Assembly (NCBI GenBank): GCA_029261695.1
Contig: JAJDAV010000028.1
Span: 1-52,708 of the forward strand
DNA: 52,708 bases
Direction: 5' to 3'
Source of the DNA: Nitrospinaceae bacterium
GTDB lineage: Bacteria > Nitrospinota > Nitrospinia > Nitrospinales > VA-1
Below the pieces are notes generated by a model that saw nothing but the letters and a program-made list of their open reading frames with translations, made no database searches and was not told where the DNA came from. Shown here one piece after another: positions 20,662 through 29,767 of the stretch. Every line of letters starts with the position of its first letter. Within the stretch, counting starts at the first letter, position 1. The position numbers and the translations under genes are program-made.

Positions 20662-20958
20662 ATTCTGAAATTTTATCCAAACTTTTCAATTCTTAAACAG
20701 CAAAACCGAAACTAAAAAAACAAAAAAACACCATTATTTGTACCTCAAAGCATGAAAATGTGAGATAATGCCTCGCTTTGGAAATTTAATTTAAGCAGTC
20801 CTTTACAACCCGCCGGCCCATGCCCGCCCTATCTATTTGATAAAAAAGGACTTGTTAAATTTTCCATACATTTCCCATAAAATATTTAATTGTTTGGAAG
20901 TATTGACAAAACCCCTTGGGGTACCTATATTTCCACCTTTGCCCGATGTTATAAGCCT

Positions 20959-21402
20959 ATGAGTTTAAAGGAAAAACTCCTTTCTGACATGAAGGAGGCC
21001 ATGAAGTCTAAAGATTCTATAAGACTTGGAACTGTCCGCAGCGTTATTTCTGCTTTTAAAAGTCAGGAAATCGACACTCGAAAAGACATTAAAGAAGAAG
21101 AAATTCTTACTATTGTCGCTCGCGAGGTAAAAAAAAGGAAAGAAGCCGCCGCGCTTTATGAAAAAGGCAATCGACCTGAATTAAAAGATAAAGAAATTCA
21201 GGAAATGGAAATTTTGCAGACTTATCTACCGGAACAAGTTTCGGAAGAAGATTTACGTCGTCGCATTCAAGAGGTGATTAAAGAAACCGGCGCAGAAGGT
21301 ATGAAAGACTTTGGGAAGATCATGAAAACCCTGGTTCCAGAATTTAAAGGAAAAGCTGACAACGCTTTAATTAAAGATCTGGCAAACGAATATTTAAATT
21401 AA
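20959..21402 (+). CDS. GatB/YqeY domain protein
   Basis: MSLKEKLLSDMKEAMKSKDSIRLGTVRSVISAFKSQEID, ILQTYLPEQVSEEDL, DFGKIMKTLVPEFKGKADNALI. Confidence 0.93.
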   Translation: MSLKEKLLSDMKEAMKSKDSIRLGTVRSVISAFKSQEIDTRKDIKEEEILTIVAREVKKRKEAAALYEKGNRPELKDKEIQEMEILQTYLPEQVSEEDLRRRIQEVIKETGAEGMKDFGKIMKTLVPEFKGKADNALIKDLANEYLN

Positions 21403-21447
21403 CTTTGTATCTATAAACACAAAGATACTAATTCACTTTCTTATATA

Positions 21448-23220
21448 TTGAACTATTCCATCCCCGACAACATCATTGATGAAGTTAGAGACCGCACCGA
21501 CATTGTCGAAGTGGTTTCTCAGCATGTTGCCTTAAAAAAAGTCGGCAAAAACTTTAAAGGCCTTTGCCCTTTTCATTCAGAAAAGACACCTTCGTTCACT
21601 GTCAGTTCTGAAAAGCGCATTTACCATTGTTTCGGATGTGGTGCAGGCGGAAACGTCTTTAAATTTGTAATGGAAGTTCAAAGCATTTCGTTTATAGATG
21701 CTGTCCGACAATTTGCTGAGAGTGCCGGTGTTCCCCTTCCCAAGCCCAATTCAGGCAACCTGAACGACCCTGCTTTTAAAGAACGGGAAGAGCTTAAAAA
21801 AGCCAATGAACTGGCTGCTAAATATTTTCATTCCCTCTTCAACGATGCGCAAGCGGGGTTAGCGGCAAGAGACTACTTGAAAAATCGCCATTTTACTGGA
21901 GAGGTCCTGGATAAATACAACATCGGTTGGGCTGTTCCGGAATGGAGAGGGTTGACCGACCATCTACAAAAAACCGGAAACCTTTCCCGAAAAACGGTAC
22001 TGCAGTCGGGTCTCGTCATAGAAAAAGAGGAAGGGTCAAAAGTTTATGACCGGTTTCGTGGTCGGGTGATTTTTCCCATCAAAGATAATTATGGCAGTGT
22101 TATCGGTTTTGGAGGTCGGGCTATTGCAGAGGGGGATAACCCAAAATACCTGAACTCACCGGAAACCCCGCTTTATCAGAAAAGTCAGGTTCTATTTGGG
22201 ATGGATATTGCCAAGCAAGCCATTCGCAAGGAAGATCAGGCAATTTTAGTCGAAGGCTATCTCGACCAGATGAGAGCCACTCAATATGGCATTTTGAATT
22301 CTGTGGCAACTTGTGGAACCGCTTTGACCCCAAAGCAAGCCACAATGCTGAGAAATTACGCCAGCTCGGTAGTACTGGTATTCGATTCAGACAACGCCGG
22401 CCGGTCTGCCGCAGATAAAGGGTTCGATGTTCTCCATGAAAAAGGACTCCAAGTAAAAACCGTCTTTCTACCTGAAGGGCAAGACCCTGACTCGTATATT
22501 CAGGAAAATGGAGCTGAAAAATTTCTGGAAAAAATTAAAACCGCAAAGCCTTATTTGGAATCCTATATTGATACAGTTGTTGCGGGCAAAAATGGCAATT
22601 CCCCATCTGAACGGGTGGAAATGGCAAACCAGGTGGTTCCTATGCTTAGGAAAGTGCAAAATCTGGTAGAACGAAACGGTTTGATTGAATATTTTTCATC
22701 AACAGCAAAGATTGACGAAGCATCGTTTCTAGGCGAATTGAAAAAATCATTCTCGCAGAACCAGTCAAAAGTTGAAGTTCGGGAGCCTGGAAAAGATTCA
22801 ATTTTACATACAGAAAAATATTTAGTTCAATTGATTCTTTCCGATAAAGAAACCGCTGAAAAGGTTCTTCAATCTATCAATCCGGAAGACTTTTCCGACC
22901 CGGCACTAAAATCTATCGCAATGGCCTCTATGCAAAAGATCAATGAAGATGAAGATCTTGAAATAGACAAACTCATAGACGAGACCGATGACCCAGAAAT
23001 CAGGAGCCAGTTAACTCAATTAGGAATGGAACCCATGGAGTTTGATGCAATTGAACGAACCATTTCCGATTGTGTCGCTAAATTTAATAACGTTCACATC
23101 AAATCGAAAATAAAAATTGTCAAACAACAACGTAACGAAGCCGACATGGCCGGCCAAGTAGAAAAGTCGCGCGAACTTCAAAATAAGCTTCGTGAAATGC
23201 AATTAGCTTTAGCTCATTAA
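21448..23220 (+). CDS. dnaG: DNA primase (TTG start)
   Basis: Zinc-binding CPFHSEKTPSFTVSSEKRIYHCFGCGAGGNVFKFVM and TOPRIM region (AILVEGYLDQM, VLVFDSDNAG). Confidence 0.97.
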   Translation: MNYSIPDNIIDEVRDRTDIVEVVSQHVALKKVGKNFKGLCPFHSEKTPSFTVSSEKRIYHCFGCGAGGNVFKFVMEVQSISFIDAVRQFAESAGVPLPKPNSGNLNDPAFKEREELKKANELAAKYFHSLFNDAQAGLAARDYLKNRHFTGEVLDKYNIGWAVPEWRGLTDHLQKTGNLSRKTVLQSGLVIEKEEGSKVYDRFRGRVIFPIKDNYGSVIGFGGRAIAEGDNPKYLNSPETPLYQKSQVLFGMDIAKQAIRKEDQAILVEGYLDQMRATQYGILNSVATCGTALTPKQATMLRNYASSVVLVFDSDNAGRSAADKGFDVLHEKGLQVKTVFLPEGQDPDSYIQENGAEKFLEKIKTAKPYLESYIDTVVAGKNGNSPSERVEMANQVVPMLRKVQNLVERNGLIEYFSSTAKIDEASFLGELKKSFSQNQSKVEVREPGKDSILHTEKYLVQLILSDKETAEKVLQSINPEDFSDPALKSIAMASMQKINEDEDLEIDKLIDETDDPEIRSQLTQLGMEPMEFDAIERTISDCVAKFNNVHIKSKIKIVKQQRNEADMAGQVEKSRELQNKLREMQLALAH

Positions 23221-23271
23221 AACCGTTTTTTAATTCAACAACCGCTTAGCGTAAGAGGAGAAATTGTCCAG

Positions 23272-25029
23272 ATGGCCACAATGGAAAAATTGACTCATGT
23301 TTCTGAAATCAATCAATTGGTTTCACAAGGCAAGGAAAAAGGTTACCTGACGTATGAGGAGGTCAATGATGTCTTACCTTCAGATGTCGTTACCCCAGAA
23401 CAAATCGACGATCTCATGGCCCTTTTTAGTGAAAATGAAATTGCCATCGTTGACACTTCTGTAAAAGGGGAAAAAATTGCTGCCTCCAAAGGAGACAAGA
23501 AAGATGGCGCTGAGGATGATGTGCAGACTTCCAAATCAGACTCTGTTTCAATTGATGATCCCGTCAGGCTGTACCTCCGCGAAATGGGGACCATTTCTCT
23601 TCTAACTCGTAAAGGCGAAGTAGAAATCGCTAAACGAATTGAAGCCGGGCAAGATGAAGTTCTTGGTGCAGTTGCCAATTGTGGGCTTACTATTCGGGAA
23701 TTCGTGTCTTTGACTGAGCTGGTCAAAAAAGGAGAAGTCCGGATTTTTGACATCATTCAAGCAACCGAGCCAGAAGACGGAAAAGAAGCAGCGGAAAAAA
23801 AGGAAATCAAAAATCTGCAGAAACGGGTAAAAACACTCAAAAGTGAGTGTCTAAAACTGGAAAAGCTTCGCGATCGGATAGAGGGCGGAAAATTATCAGA
23901 AAAAATGCTCGCAAAAGTCACCGACCAGTCGCTAAAACAGCAAAAGATAGTCGAGAAATTGATTTTAGGTCTCGGGCTTTCTAATGATGTCATGGATGAA
24001 AACATTGAAAAAATTTATGGGATCGCTGCAGAGTACCGGGAAGCTGGAAAACAAGAACGCGACATCGAAAAACAACTTCGCATGTCTCTTGCGGGAGTAA
24101 AAAAACTCGCAAAAAACTGGACCAAGCAAAAAAGTGTAAAACTGCCGATCGGCAAAGTAATCACACGAGCCCAGTACGATAGTTTTATTAAACAGATTCA
24201 AGGCGGTCGTCGCAAAATTAAAAAAATTGAGAAAGAAACACAAACCAGCAAAGACAGCTTACTGGCAACAGTTCGGTCTATTGCCCGCGGAAGAGTGAAA
24301 GAAAAAACCGCAAAGCGAGAATTGGCAGAAGCAAATCTCCGACTGGTGGTCAGTATCGCCAAAAAATATACAAGTCGTGGCCTTCAGTTCCTCGATCTTA
24401 TCCAAGAGGGCAACATCGGTCTTATGAAGGCTGTTGATAAGTTCGAATATCAACGCGGATATAAATTCTCAACCTATGCAACCTGGTGGATTCGACAAGC
24501 TATTACCCGGGCCATTGCCGATCAGGCAAGAACCATCCGAATTCCGGTGCACATGATTGAAACTATAAACAAGCTCATCAGAGTTTCTCGGCATCTCGTT
24601 CAAGAACTGGGAAGAGAGCCGACCCCCGATGAGATTGCTATCAAAATGTCTCTTCCCGTTGACAAGGTTCGAAAAGTGCTAAAAATTGCCAAAGAACCAA
24701 TTTCACTGGAAACTCCAATTGGCGAAGAAGAAAACAGCCATCTGGGGGATTTCATTGAAGACAAAAAAGTTCTCTCGCCGATCGATGCGGTCGTCAAAAG
24801 AAACCTCAAAGATCAAACCTTGAGCGTTTTGTCTACTCTGGCATCCAGAGAAGAACGTGTCTTACGCAAACGATTCGGGATAGGAATGGACTCTGAACAT
24901 ACACTTGAAGAAGTCGGACAGGATTTTGCGGTTACCCGCGAGAGAATCCGTCAGATCGAAGCCAAGGCTCTGCGCAAACTACGGCATCCAAGCCGCAGTA
25001 AAAAACTACGTAGCTTTATTGAAAGCTGA
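23272..25029 (+). CDS. rpoD: RNA polymerase primary sigma factor (sigma-70)
   Basis: [105 protein letters not shown]. Confidence 0.98.
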   Translation: MATMEKLTHVSEINQLVSQGKEKGYLTYEEVNDVLPSDVVTPEQIDDLMALFSENEIAIVDTSVKGEKIAASKGDKKDGAEDDVQTSKSDSVSIDDPVRLYLREMGTISLLTRKGEVEIAKRIEAGQDEVLGAVANCGLTIREFVSLTELVKKGEVRIFDIIQATEPEDGKEAAEKKEIKNLQKRVKTLKSECLKLEKLRDRIEGGKLSEKMLAKVTDQSLKQQKIVEKLILGLGLSNDVMDENIEKIYGIAAEYREAGKQERDIEKQLRMSLAGVKKLAKNWTKQKSVKLPIGKVITRAQYDSFIKQIQGGRRKIKKIEKETQTSKDSLLATVRSIARGRVKEKTAKRELAEANLRLVVSIAKKYTSRGLQFLDLIQEGNIGLMKAVDKFEYQRGYKFSTYATWWIRQAITRAIADQARTIRIPVHMIETINKLIRVSRHLVQELGREPTPDEIAIKMSLPVDKVRKVLKIAKEPISLETPIGEEENSHLGDFIEDKKVLSPIDAVVKRNLKDQTLSVLSTLASREERVLRKRFGIGMDSEHTLEEVGQDFAVTRERIRQIEAKALRKLRHPSRSKKLRSFIES

Positions 25030-25038
25030 TCAGGATGC

Positions 25039-25111
25039 GGGCCTATAGCTCAGTTGGTAGAGCCCCCGGCTCATAACCGGGTGGTCAGAGGTTCGACCCC
25101 TCTTGGGCCCA
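25039..25111 (+). tRNA. tRNA with CAT anticodon (tRNA-Ile2 or elongator tRNA-Met)
   Basis: GGGCCTATAGCTCAGTTGGTAGAGCCCCCGGCTCATAACCGGGTGGTCAGAGGTTCGACCCCTCTTGGGCCCA folds as a cloverleaf with acceptor stem GGGCC.../...GGCCC; CCA not encoded. Confidence 0.93.
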
Positions 25112-25119
25112 CTTTAATT

Positions 25120-25160
25120 AAAAGGACTTATAGCTTCGGCTGTAAGTCCTTTTTTATTTT
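25120..25160 (+). terminator. Rho-independent terminator after the tRNA
   Basis: AAAGGACTTATAGC-TTCG-GCTGTAAGTCCTTT followed by a T-run. Confidence 0.88.
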
Positions 25161-25173
25161 GGAAAGGAATTTT

Positions 25174-25545
25174 TTAAACTTTCAGGAGAGATTTCACCTT
25201 GGCCTCAAAACTCTTACTGGACAAGGGTTTGACGATGTAGTCGCGGATTCCTAATTTCAAGGCTTCAACCACCTTTTCTTTAGAGTCCTCCACCGTTACC
25301 ATCAGGAAAGGTGTACTTTGAAGTGATTCTTCTTTTTTAACCGCCTTGTAAAATTCCAACCCATCCATAATTGGCATATGCCAGTCAGAAATGATCAGGT
25401 CGGCTTTTTGCAGTTTTAACTTTTGCAAAGCAGTTTCTCCATTTGTTGATGCGACTATTTTGTTGATTCCCATTTTTTTAAGTAGCTCAATAGTCATCTT
25501 TCGAGAAACCTTTTCATCTTCTACAACACAAACGGTGTAATCCAT
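25174..25545 (-). CDS. CheY-like single-domain response regulator
   Basis: VCVVEDEKVSRKMTIELL, LIISDWHMPIMDGLEFYK, FLMVTVEDSKE, YIVKPLSSKSF. Confidence 0.95.
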   Translation of the reverse strand: MDYTVCVVEDEKVSRKMTIELLKKMGINKIVASTNGETALQKLKLQKADLIISDWHMPIMDGLEFYKAVKKEESLQSTPFLMVTVEDSKEKVVEALKLGIRDYIVKPLSSKSFEAKVKSLLKV

Positions 25546-25646
25546 TTTACTCTCCCCGAACTACTTAGTATCCATTAGATCAGCAAACCGCCATATACCG
25601 GCCTCATTTAAATTATAGCATTTTTAACAGAAAATTTTGAGGTGCC

Positions 25647-25675
25647 TTGACATCCATTGAATCAAATTTTATCTA
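25647..25675 (+). promoter_or_regulatory. Sigma-70-type promoter upstream of hsp20
   Basis: TTGACA, 17-nt spacer, TATCTA; about 80 nt upstream of the hsp20 ATG. Confidence 0.65.
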
Positions 25676-25756
25676 TTAATCAGAGTAAGAAAAATTCTCT
25701 CGGCCGAGAACCATGACTAACTAAATTCAATTTATTTATCTCAGGAGGACAACATC

Positions 25757-26191
25757 ATGAGTCTCGTAACTTGGCACCCAGAAGAAGCTTTAGACACAAT
25801 TTTTAATACGGATCGGTTTTTCAATGTAAAACCCAGCCGATGGCAAGCAAAAGCAGATACGATTTTGCCAAAAGTAAACGTCACTGAAAACGAAGGTTCC
25901 TTTCAACTTGAAGCTGAAACACCAGGAATGAAAGATAAAGACATAAGCGTGGAAGTCCATAATGGCGTTTTAACCATTAAAGGACATAAAGAAGAAGAGT
26001 CTAACGCGAAAAAAGATAATTATCATATCCGCGAATTCAGCAACCAAAGCTTCGAAAGGAGTTTCAGACTGAGTGACCGCGTGGACACCGGGAAGGTCTC
26101 GGCAAAAATCGATAATGGGGTTTTAAGAGTCCATTTACCAAAACATGAACTGGTAAAACCTCAAAAGATTGAAGTTCAAGGCATTTCCTAG
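25757..26191 (+). CDS. Small heat shock protein, Hsp20/alpha-crystallin family
   Basis: VTENEGSFQLEAETPGMKDKDISVEVHNGVLTIKGHKEEE...FERSFRLSDRVD...AKIDNGVLRVHLPK; AGGAGG RBS. Confidence 0.95.
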   Translation: MSLVTWHPEEALDTIFNTDRFFNVKPSRWQAKADTILPKVNVTENEGSFQLEAETPGMKDKDISVEVHNGVLTIKGHKEEESNAKKDNYHIREFSNQSFERSFRLSDRVDTGKVSAKIDNGVLRVHLPKHELVKPQKIEVQGIS

Positions 26192-26199
26192 TCACATAT

Positions 26200-26257
26200 A
26201 AAAATAGGGTTGCCGGCTCGGGCAAAAGTCAAGCGCACCGGGCCGGTCTATTTTTTC
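26200..26257 (+). terminator. Probable terminator after hsp20
   Basis: AATAG...CCGGCTCGG / CCGGGCCGG...CTATTTTTT hairpin (one wobble) with T-run. Confidence 0.55.
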
Positions 26258-26400
26258 CTGCATACATAATAGAGGGCCAAAATATTTATTCCTCTGGCCC
26301 TAAATTTTCATACGGTGAAGGCAAAGTTTGTGGTAAAACATCAAGGATTCAGTGCTGGTAAATCCAGTGCATTTACAACAACTTGATATCCGCAGGAAAA

Positions 26401-26751
26401 ATGAAATCTCTCGCATCAATAACAGACAACGATATAGAAACAATCAAAATGGCTCTTAATGATTCCATTTCAGACATGACAAGCGAACTTAAGAATGAGT
26501 TGAGTCCAGAACAAAAAAACTCCCTAATAAATTATAAAGACAAGTATTCACGAGTATTTGAAAAACTCAAAACGAACGGATCAATGTACGCTCTTACAGA
26601 AACCGAACTAGATGTTGTAGCCGGTGGATTGAACGATGCCATTGAACTGATTGAGGATAACCTGACTGACGATTTGAGCGATGAAGAAAGTGAAGAAATT
26701 CTGGGATATAAAAACGATTGTCAGCGGCTGGTAGACTTACTGGCGAGTTAA
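26401..26751 (+). CDS. Small acidic helical protein of unknown function
   Basis: MKSLASITDNDIETIKMALNDSISDMTSELKNEL...; two similar halves (DNDIETIKMALNDSI / ETELDVVAGGLNDAI). 26383 is the alternative start. Confidence 0.5.
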   Translation: MKSLASITDNDIETIKMALNDSISDMTSELKNELSPEQKNSLINYKDKYSRVFEKLKTNGSMYALTETELDVVAGGLNDAIELIEDNLTDDLSDEESEEILGYKNDCQRLVDLLAS

Positions 26752-26757
26752 TTTTTT

Positions 26758-26988
26758 TTAGCGCAGAAAGTTAGCGTAGTAGCCATAATAAAACATCCAA
26801 CCTGTGATGCCAGTTCCGGCTGTCATGCAAAGTATCCAAGCCAACCTACTGTCTTTTTTTATGCTGCCCTTGTCCTCGTACATCCATGCAGAGTGGACCA
26901 ACATTCCCATAAAGTAGGAAATCACGAAAAAAGACAGGACTAACACCAGAATCATGTATCCTGAAAAATCGGATGGCTGTGTGCTCAT
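26758..26988 (-). CDS. Small two-TM membrane protein, unknown
   Basis: 76 aa, hydrophobic segments LVLVLSFFVISYFMGMLVHSA and LAWILCMTAGTGITGWMFYYG; ATGA overlap with the upstream small ORF. Confidence 0.5.
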   Translation of the reverse strand: MSTQPSDFSGYMILVLVLSFFVISYFMGMLVHSAWMYEDKGSIKKDSRLAWILCMTAGTGITGWMFYYGYYANFLR

Positions 26989-27194
26989 AAGAAAAATCCA
27001 GACTGTGCAACCCCCAGATAGGCAAGGAGCCAGGCAATGGCAAAAACTCCACCAACTATTACCGCAGCAGCGGTAGCAACCTTAAGAAAAACCACAAAGA
27101 TTTCTTTTCCTGTCTGTTTTTTTTGCCAGAAACTGATAGCAAAGGTCAGGACTCCTAATAAAATTGTGGTGCCAATATAGTATCTTGGGGACAT
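26985..27194 (-). CDS. Small two-TM membrane protein, unknown
   Basis: 69 aa, IGTTILLGVLTFAISFW and VATAAAVIVGGVFAIAWLLAYL. Confidence 0.5.
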   Translation of the reverse strand: MSPRYYIGTTILLGVLTFAISFWQKKQTGKEIFVVFLKVATAAAVIVGGVFAIAWLLAYLGVAQSGFFL

Positions 27195-27257
27195 TTTCAG
27201 AAACCAGCAGGATTAATCATAAAATAATGTTTCTTTCCAGACAATCAGAGTCAAGCG

Positions 27258-28688
27258 TCAGGGAACTTCCTCCACTCTAATGATATTGGTCCAGTTTGGA
27301 ATGCCTACCGGAATCCCAGTAGTAATTACAACTCGGTCGCCTTTTTTCAATAGTCGTCTTTTTTTCAGCATAATGACCAGTTGCTCCATATGGAGCAACA
27401 AATGCTTGTCTTCTTCCACAACAAAAGGTGCGACTCCTCGAATTAAATTGAGCAAGCGAGCTCGATGTAAACTGGGAGTGAAAGCAAACACTGGCACCAT
27501 AGGCTTATGGCTGGCAACCATTTTAGCCGTACCACCACTATGAGTAAAAACCACCATTGCTCTGGCCTTGAGTAATTCAACCATTCTATTTGCCGAGTAA
27601 GTTATCCCAGCATTTATATCCGGTTCATCTTTGAAGAATAGATCCATAGGGTCAACAGTTCGTGTTTCAGCCAAATAAGCTTCTATTTTCAACGCCGTTT
27701 CCACCATCACACCCACAGCGGCTACCGCGTGTTTCCCCACTGCTGTTTCTCCTGAAAGCATGATGGCATCGGCGCAATCCTTCACAGCGTTGGCAACATC
27801 AGAAACCTCGGCTCGAGTCGGCCTTGCATGTTCTATCATTGACTCCAGCATCTGCGTGGCCACAATCACGGGTTTAGAGTGTTTAGCCCCTTCTCTAAGA
27901 ATTCTCTGCTGCACAATCGGAACTTCTGTAAGGGAAATTTCTATTCCCAAGTCACCTCGAGCCACCATTACTCCATCTGCTTCTTCAACAATTTCCTCCA
28001 GATTATCGACGGCCTGTTTGCGCTCAATTTTGGCAATCACTTCAATCTCTGGGCTTCCATGTTTTTTAATCAGGCTTTTCAGTCGTCTCACATCCTTCGC
28101 GCAACCCGTGAAGGACAACGCTACCATGTCAACACCTTCCTGAACTCCAAATTTAAGATCTGCTTTATCTTTTGAAGTTATGGGGTCTGCAGTGAGTTTA
28201 GAGTCCGGCAGATTAATTCCTTTATGATCGGACAAAATTCCGCCCGTTAGAATTTCCACTTCTGCTCTTTGGCCTGACACCTGTCTCACAACACCGCTAA
28301 GCTTTCCATCATCGAGAAAAATTTTGCCACCTTTTGTCACCTCTTCATGAAAACGTGGGTATTGAACTGGCACAAGAGATTCATCGCCTATTTTTTTCTC
28401 TGTAGTAAAAGTCAGCTTCTGGCCCTTTTTGATATGAATAGAACCTTCCTTAAACTTCCCTACCCTTATTTTTGGACCTTGTAAGTCCAACAAAATACCC
28501 ACGAAAGAATGGTGTTCCTCTTCCACCTCACGAATCCAGTGAATCCACTGGCGAACAGTCTCATGAGTTCCATGTGAAAGGTTGAGTCTGAAAATATTAA
28601 CGCCTTTCGCTACCAGGCTTTTTATTGCAGCTTTGTTTCCGCTGGCAGGACCCAGGGTTGCAACAATTTTAGTTAATGGAATAGCCAT
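27258..28688 (-). CDS. pyk: Pyruvate kinase
   Basis: TKIVATLGPAS, FRLNLSHGTHE, LLDLQGPKIRVG, VMVARGDLGIEISLTEVPIVQQ, VIVATQMLESMIEHARPTRAEVSDVANAV. Confidence 0.97.
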   Translation of the reverse strand: MAIPLTKIVATLGPASGNKAAIKSLVAKGVNIFRLNLSHGTHETVRQWIHWIREVEEEHHSFVGILLDLQGPKIRVGKFKEGSIHIKKGQKLTFTTEKKIGDESLVPVQYPRFHEEVTKGGKIFLDDGKLSGVVRQVSGQRAEVEILTGGILSDHKGINLPDSKLTADPITSKDKADLKFGVQEGVDMVALSFTGCAKDVRRLKSLIKKHGSPEIEVIAKIERKQAVDNLEEIVEEADGVMVARGDLGIEISLTEVPIVQQRILREGAKHSKPVIVATQMLESMIEHARPTRAEVSDVANAVKDCADAIMLSGETAVGKHAVAAVGVMVETALKIEAYLAETRTVDPMDLFFKDEPDINAGITYSANRMVELLKARAMVVFTHSGGTAKMVASHKPMVPVFAFTPSLHRARLLNLIRGVAPFVVEEDKHLLLHMEQLVIMLKKRRLLKKGDRVVITTGIPVGIPNWTNIIRVEEVP

Positions 28689-28697
28689 AGGGACCTC

Positions 28698-29516
28698 TTA
28701 ATCCTTTTCCGGGAAAAGGGAATAGTTTTTGGGTACAGTCTTAAAAGGCATCAACAATAAATTTTTTAATGTCACTTCTTCGCTGGTTCTGAATTGATCA
28801 ACACCAATAATTATTTTGGGTTGTTCTTTTTTTGCATCATGAATATAGGTTCCCAATAATCGGTCCCATATCGAAAGATTAAAACCGAAGTTGGAATTCG
28901 TTTCATTTTTTTCAATCGAATGATGAATACGATGCATATCAGGTGTGACAAGAATATAGCGTAATACACGATCTAGTTTTTCAGGCAGGGTAATATTAGA
29001 ATGGGAAAATTGTGCCATTCCATTTAACACGGCCTCAAAAATAACCACCGCTAAAGGTGATGGACCTAAAGCAAAAACCAAACCGATTTTAAATAACATC
29101 GACCCAAAAATTTCAACAGGATGAAATCGTAAACCGGATGAGACGTCTAAATCCAGATCTGAGTGATGGACAACATGAAATTGCCAGAAAAAAGGAATCA
29201 TATGAACCACAACATGCTGGATATAAATCATCAAATCCAGAATTATTATGACTGCGATAATTTCAAGGCCACTCCACCAATCCAGATAATTAAAAAGCCC
29301 CCATCCGTTCTCTTGGGCAAATTGTGCAGCTCCCACAGCAGCAGCACCAAACACCAGACGCACTACCAGGATATCGATCCCTGTCAGTGCTAGGTTTATT
29401 TTTAATCTATTTGTTTTTGAATCAACCGTTGGATGTCTTTGGATAACCGACTCCAAAGCCAGCATCAGCAAAAACACCCCCAGAAATATGGTGAATCTAA
29501 TTTGTTGGATATCCAT
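28698..29516 (-). CDS. Sterol desaturase / fatty acid hydroxylase family membrane protein
   Basis: His-box pattern IQHVVVHMIPFFWQFHVVHHSDLDLDVSSGLRFHPVE and MHRIHHS. Confidence 0.92.
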   Translation of the reverse strand: MDIQQIRFTIFLGVFLLMLALESVIQRHPTVDSKTNRLKINLALTGIDILVVRLVFGAAAVGAAQFAQENGWGLFNYLDWWSGLEIIAVIIILDLMIYIQHVVVHMIPFFWQFHVVHHSDLDLDVSSGLRFHPVEIFGSMLFKIGLVFALGPSPLAVVIFEAVLNGMAQFSHSNITLPEKLDRVLRYILVTPDMHRIHHSIEKNETNSNFGFNLSIWDRLLGTYIHDAKKEQPKIIIGVDQFRTSEEVTLKNLLLMPFKTVPKNYSLFPEKD

Positions 29517-29740
29517 TCCTGTATTTTACTCCAACCGGCGGAAGTTTGCATGAGGTGATTTCCGACCTCCTTGGAACCTTGTAAAGCAACCCAAACATCC
29601 CTCTTATAAATCAGATTGTTTAAAGAGTGTCGATTTCACATGTTTTGTGAAAAACAACTCGCAAAAAGTGCTACAACATTATGTGAATGGAAACCTTTTT
29701 CACTCCATCCTCAACAGTCTTTCTCAGGTGTAAAAAATTA

Positions 29741-29756
29741 TTGATTAATTAATCAA
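29741..29756. promoter_or_regulatory. 16-bp perfect palindrome immediately upstream of the FG-GAP gene
   Basis: TTGATTAATTAATCAA, 11 nt before the ATG at 29768. Confidence 0.4.
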
Positions 29757-29767
29757 GGATTTATGCA

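Noticed and set aside
27760-28175. Plus-strand ORFs opposite pyruvate kinase
   Set aside because: Antisense shadows of a well-supported gene.
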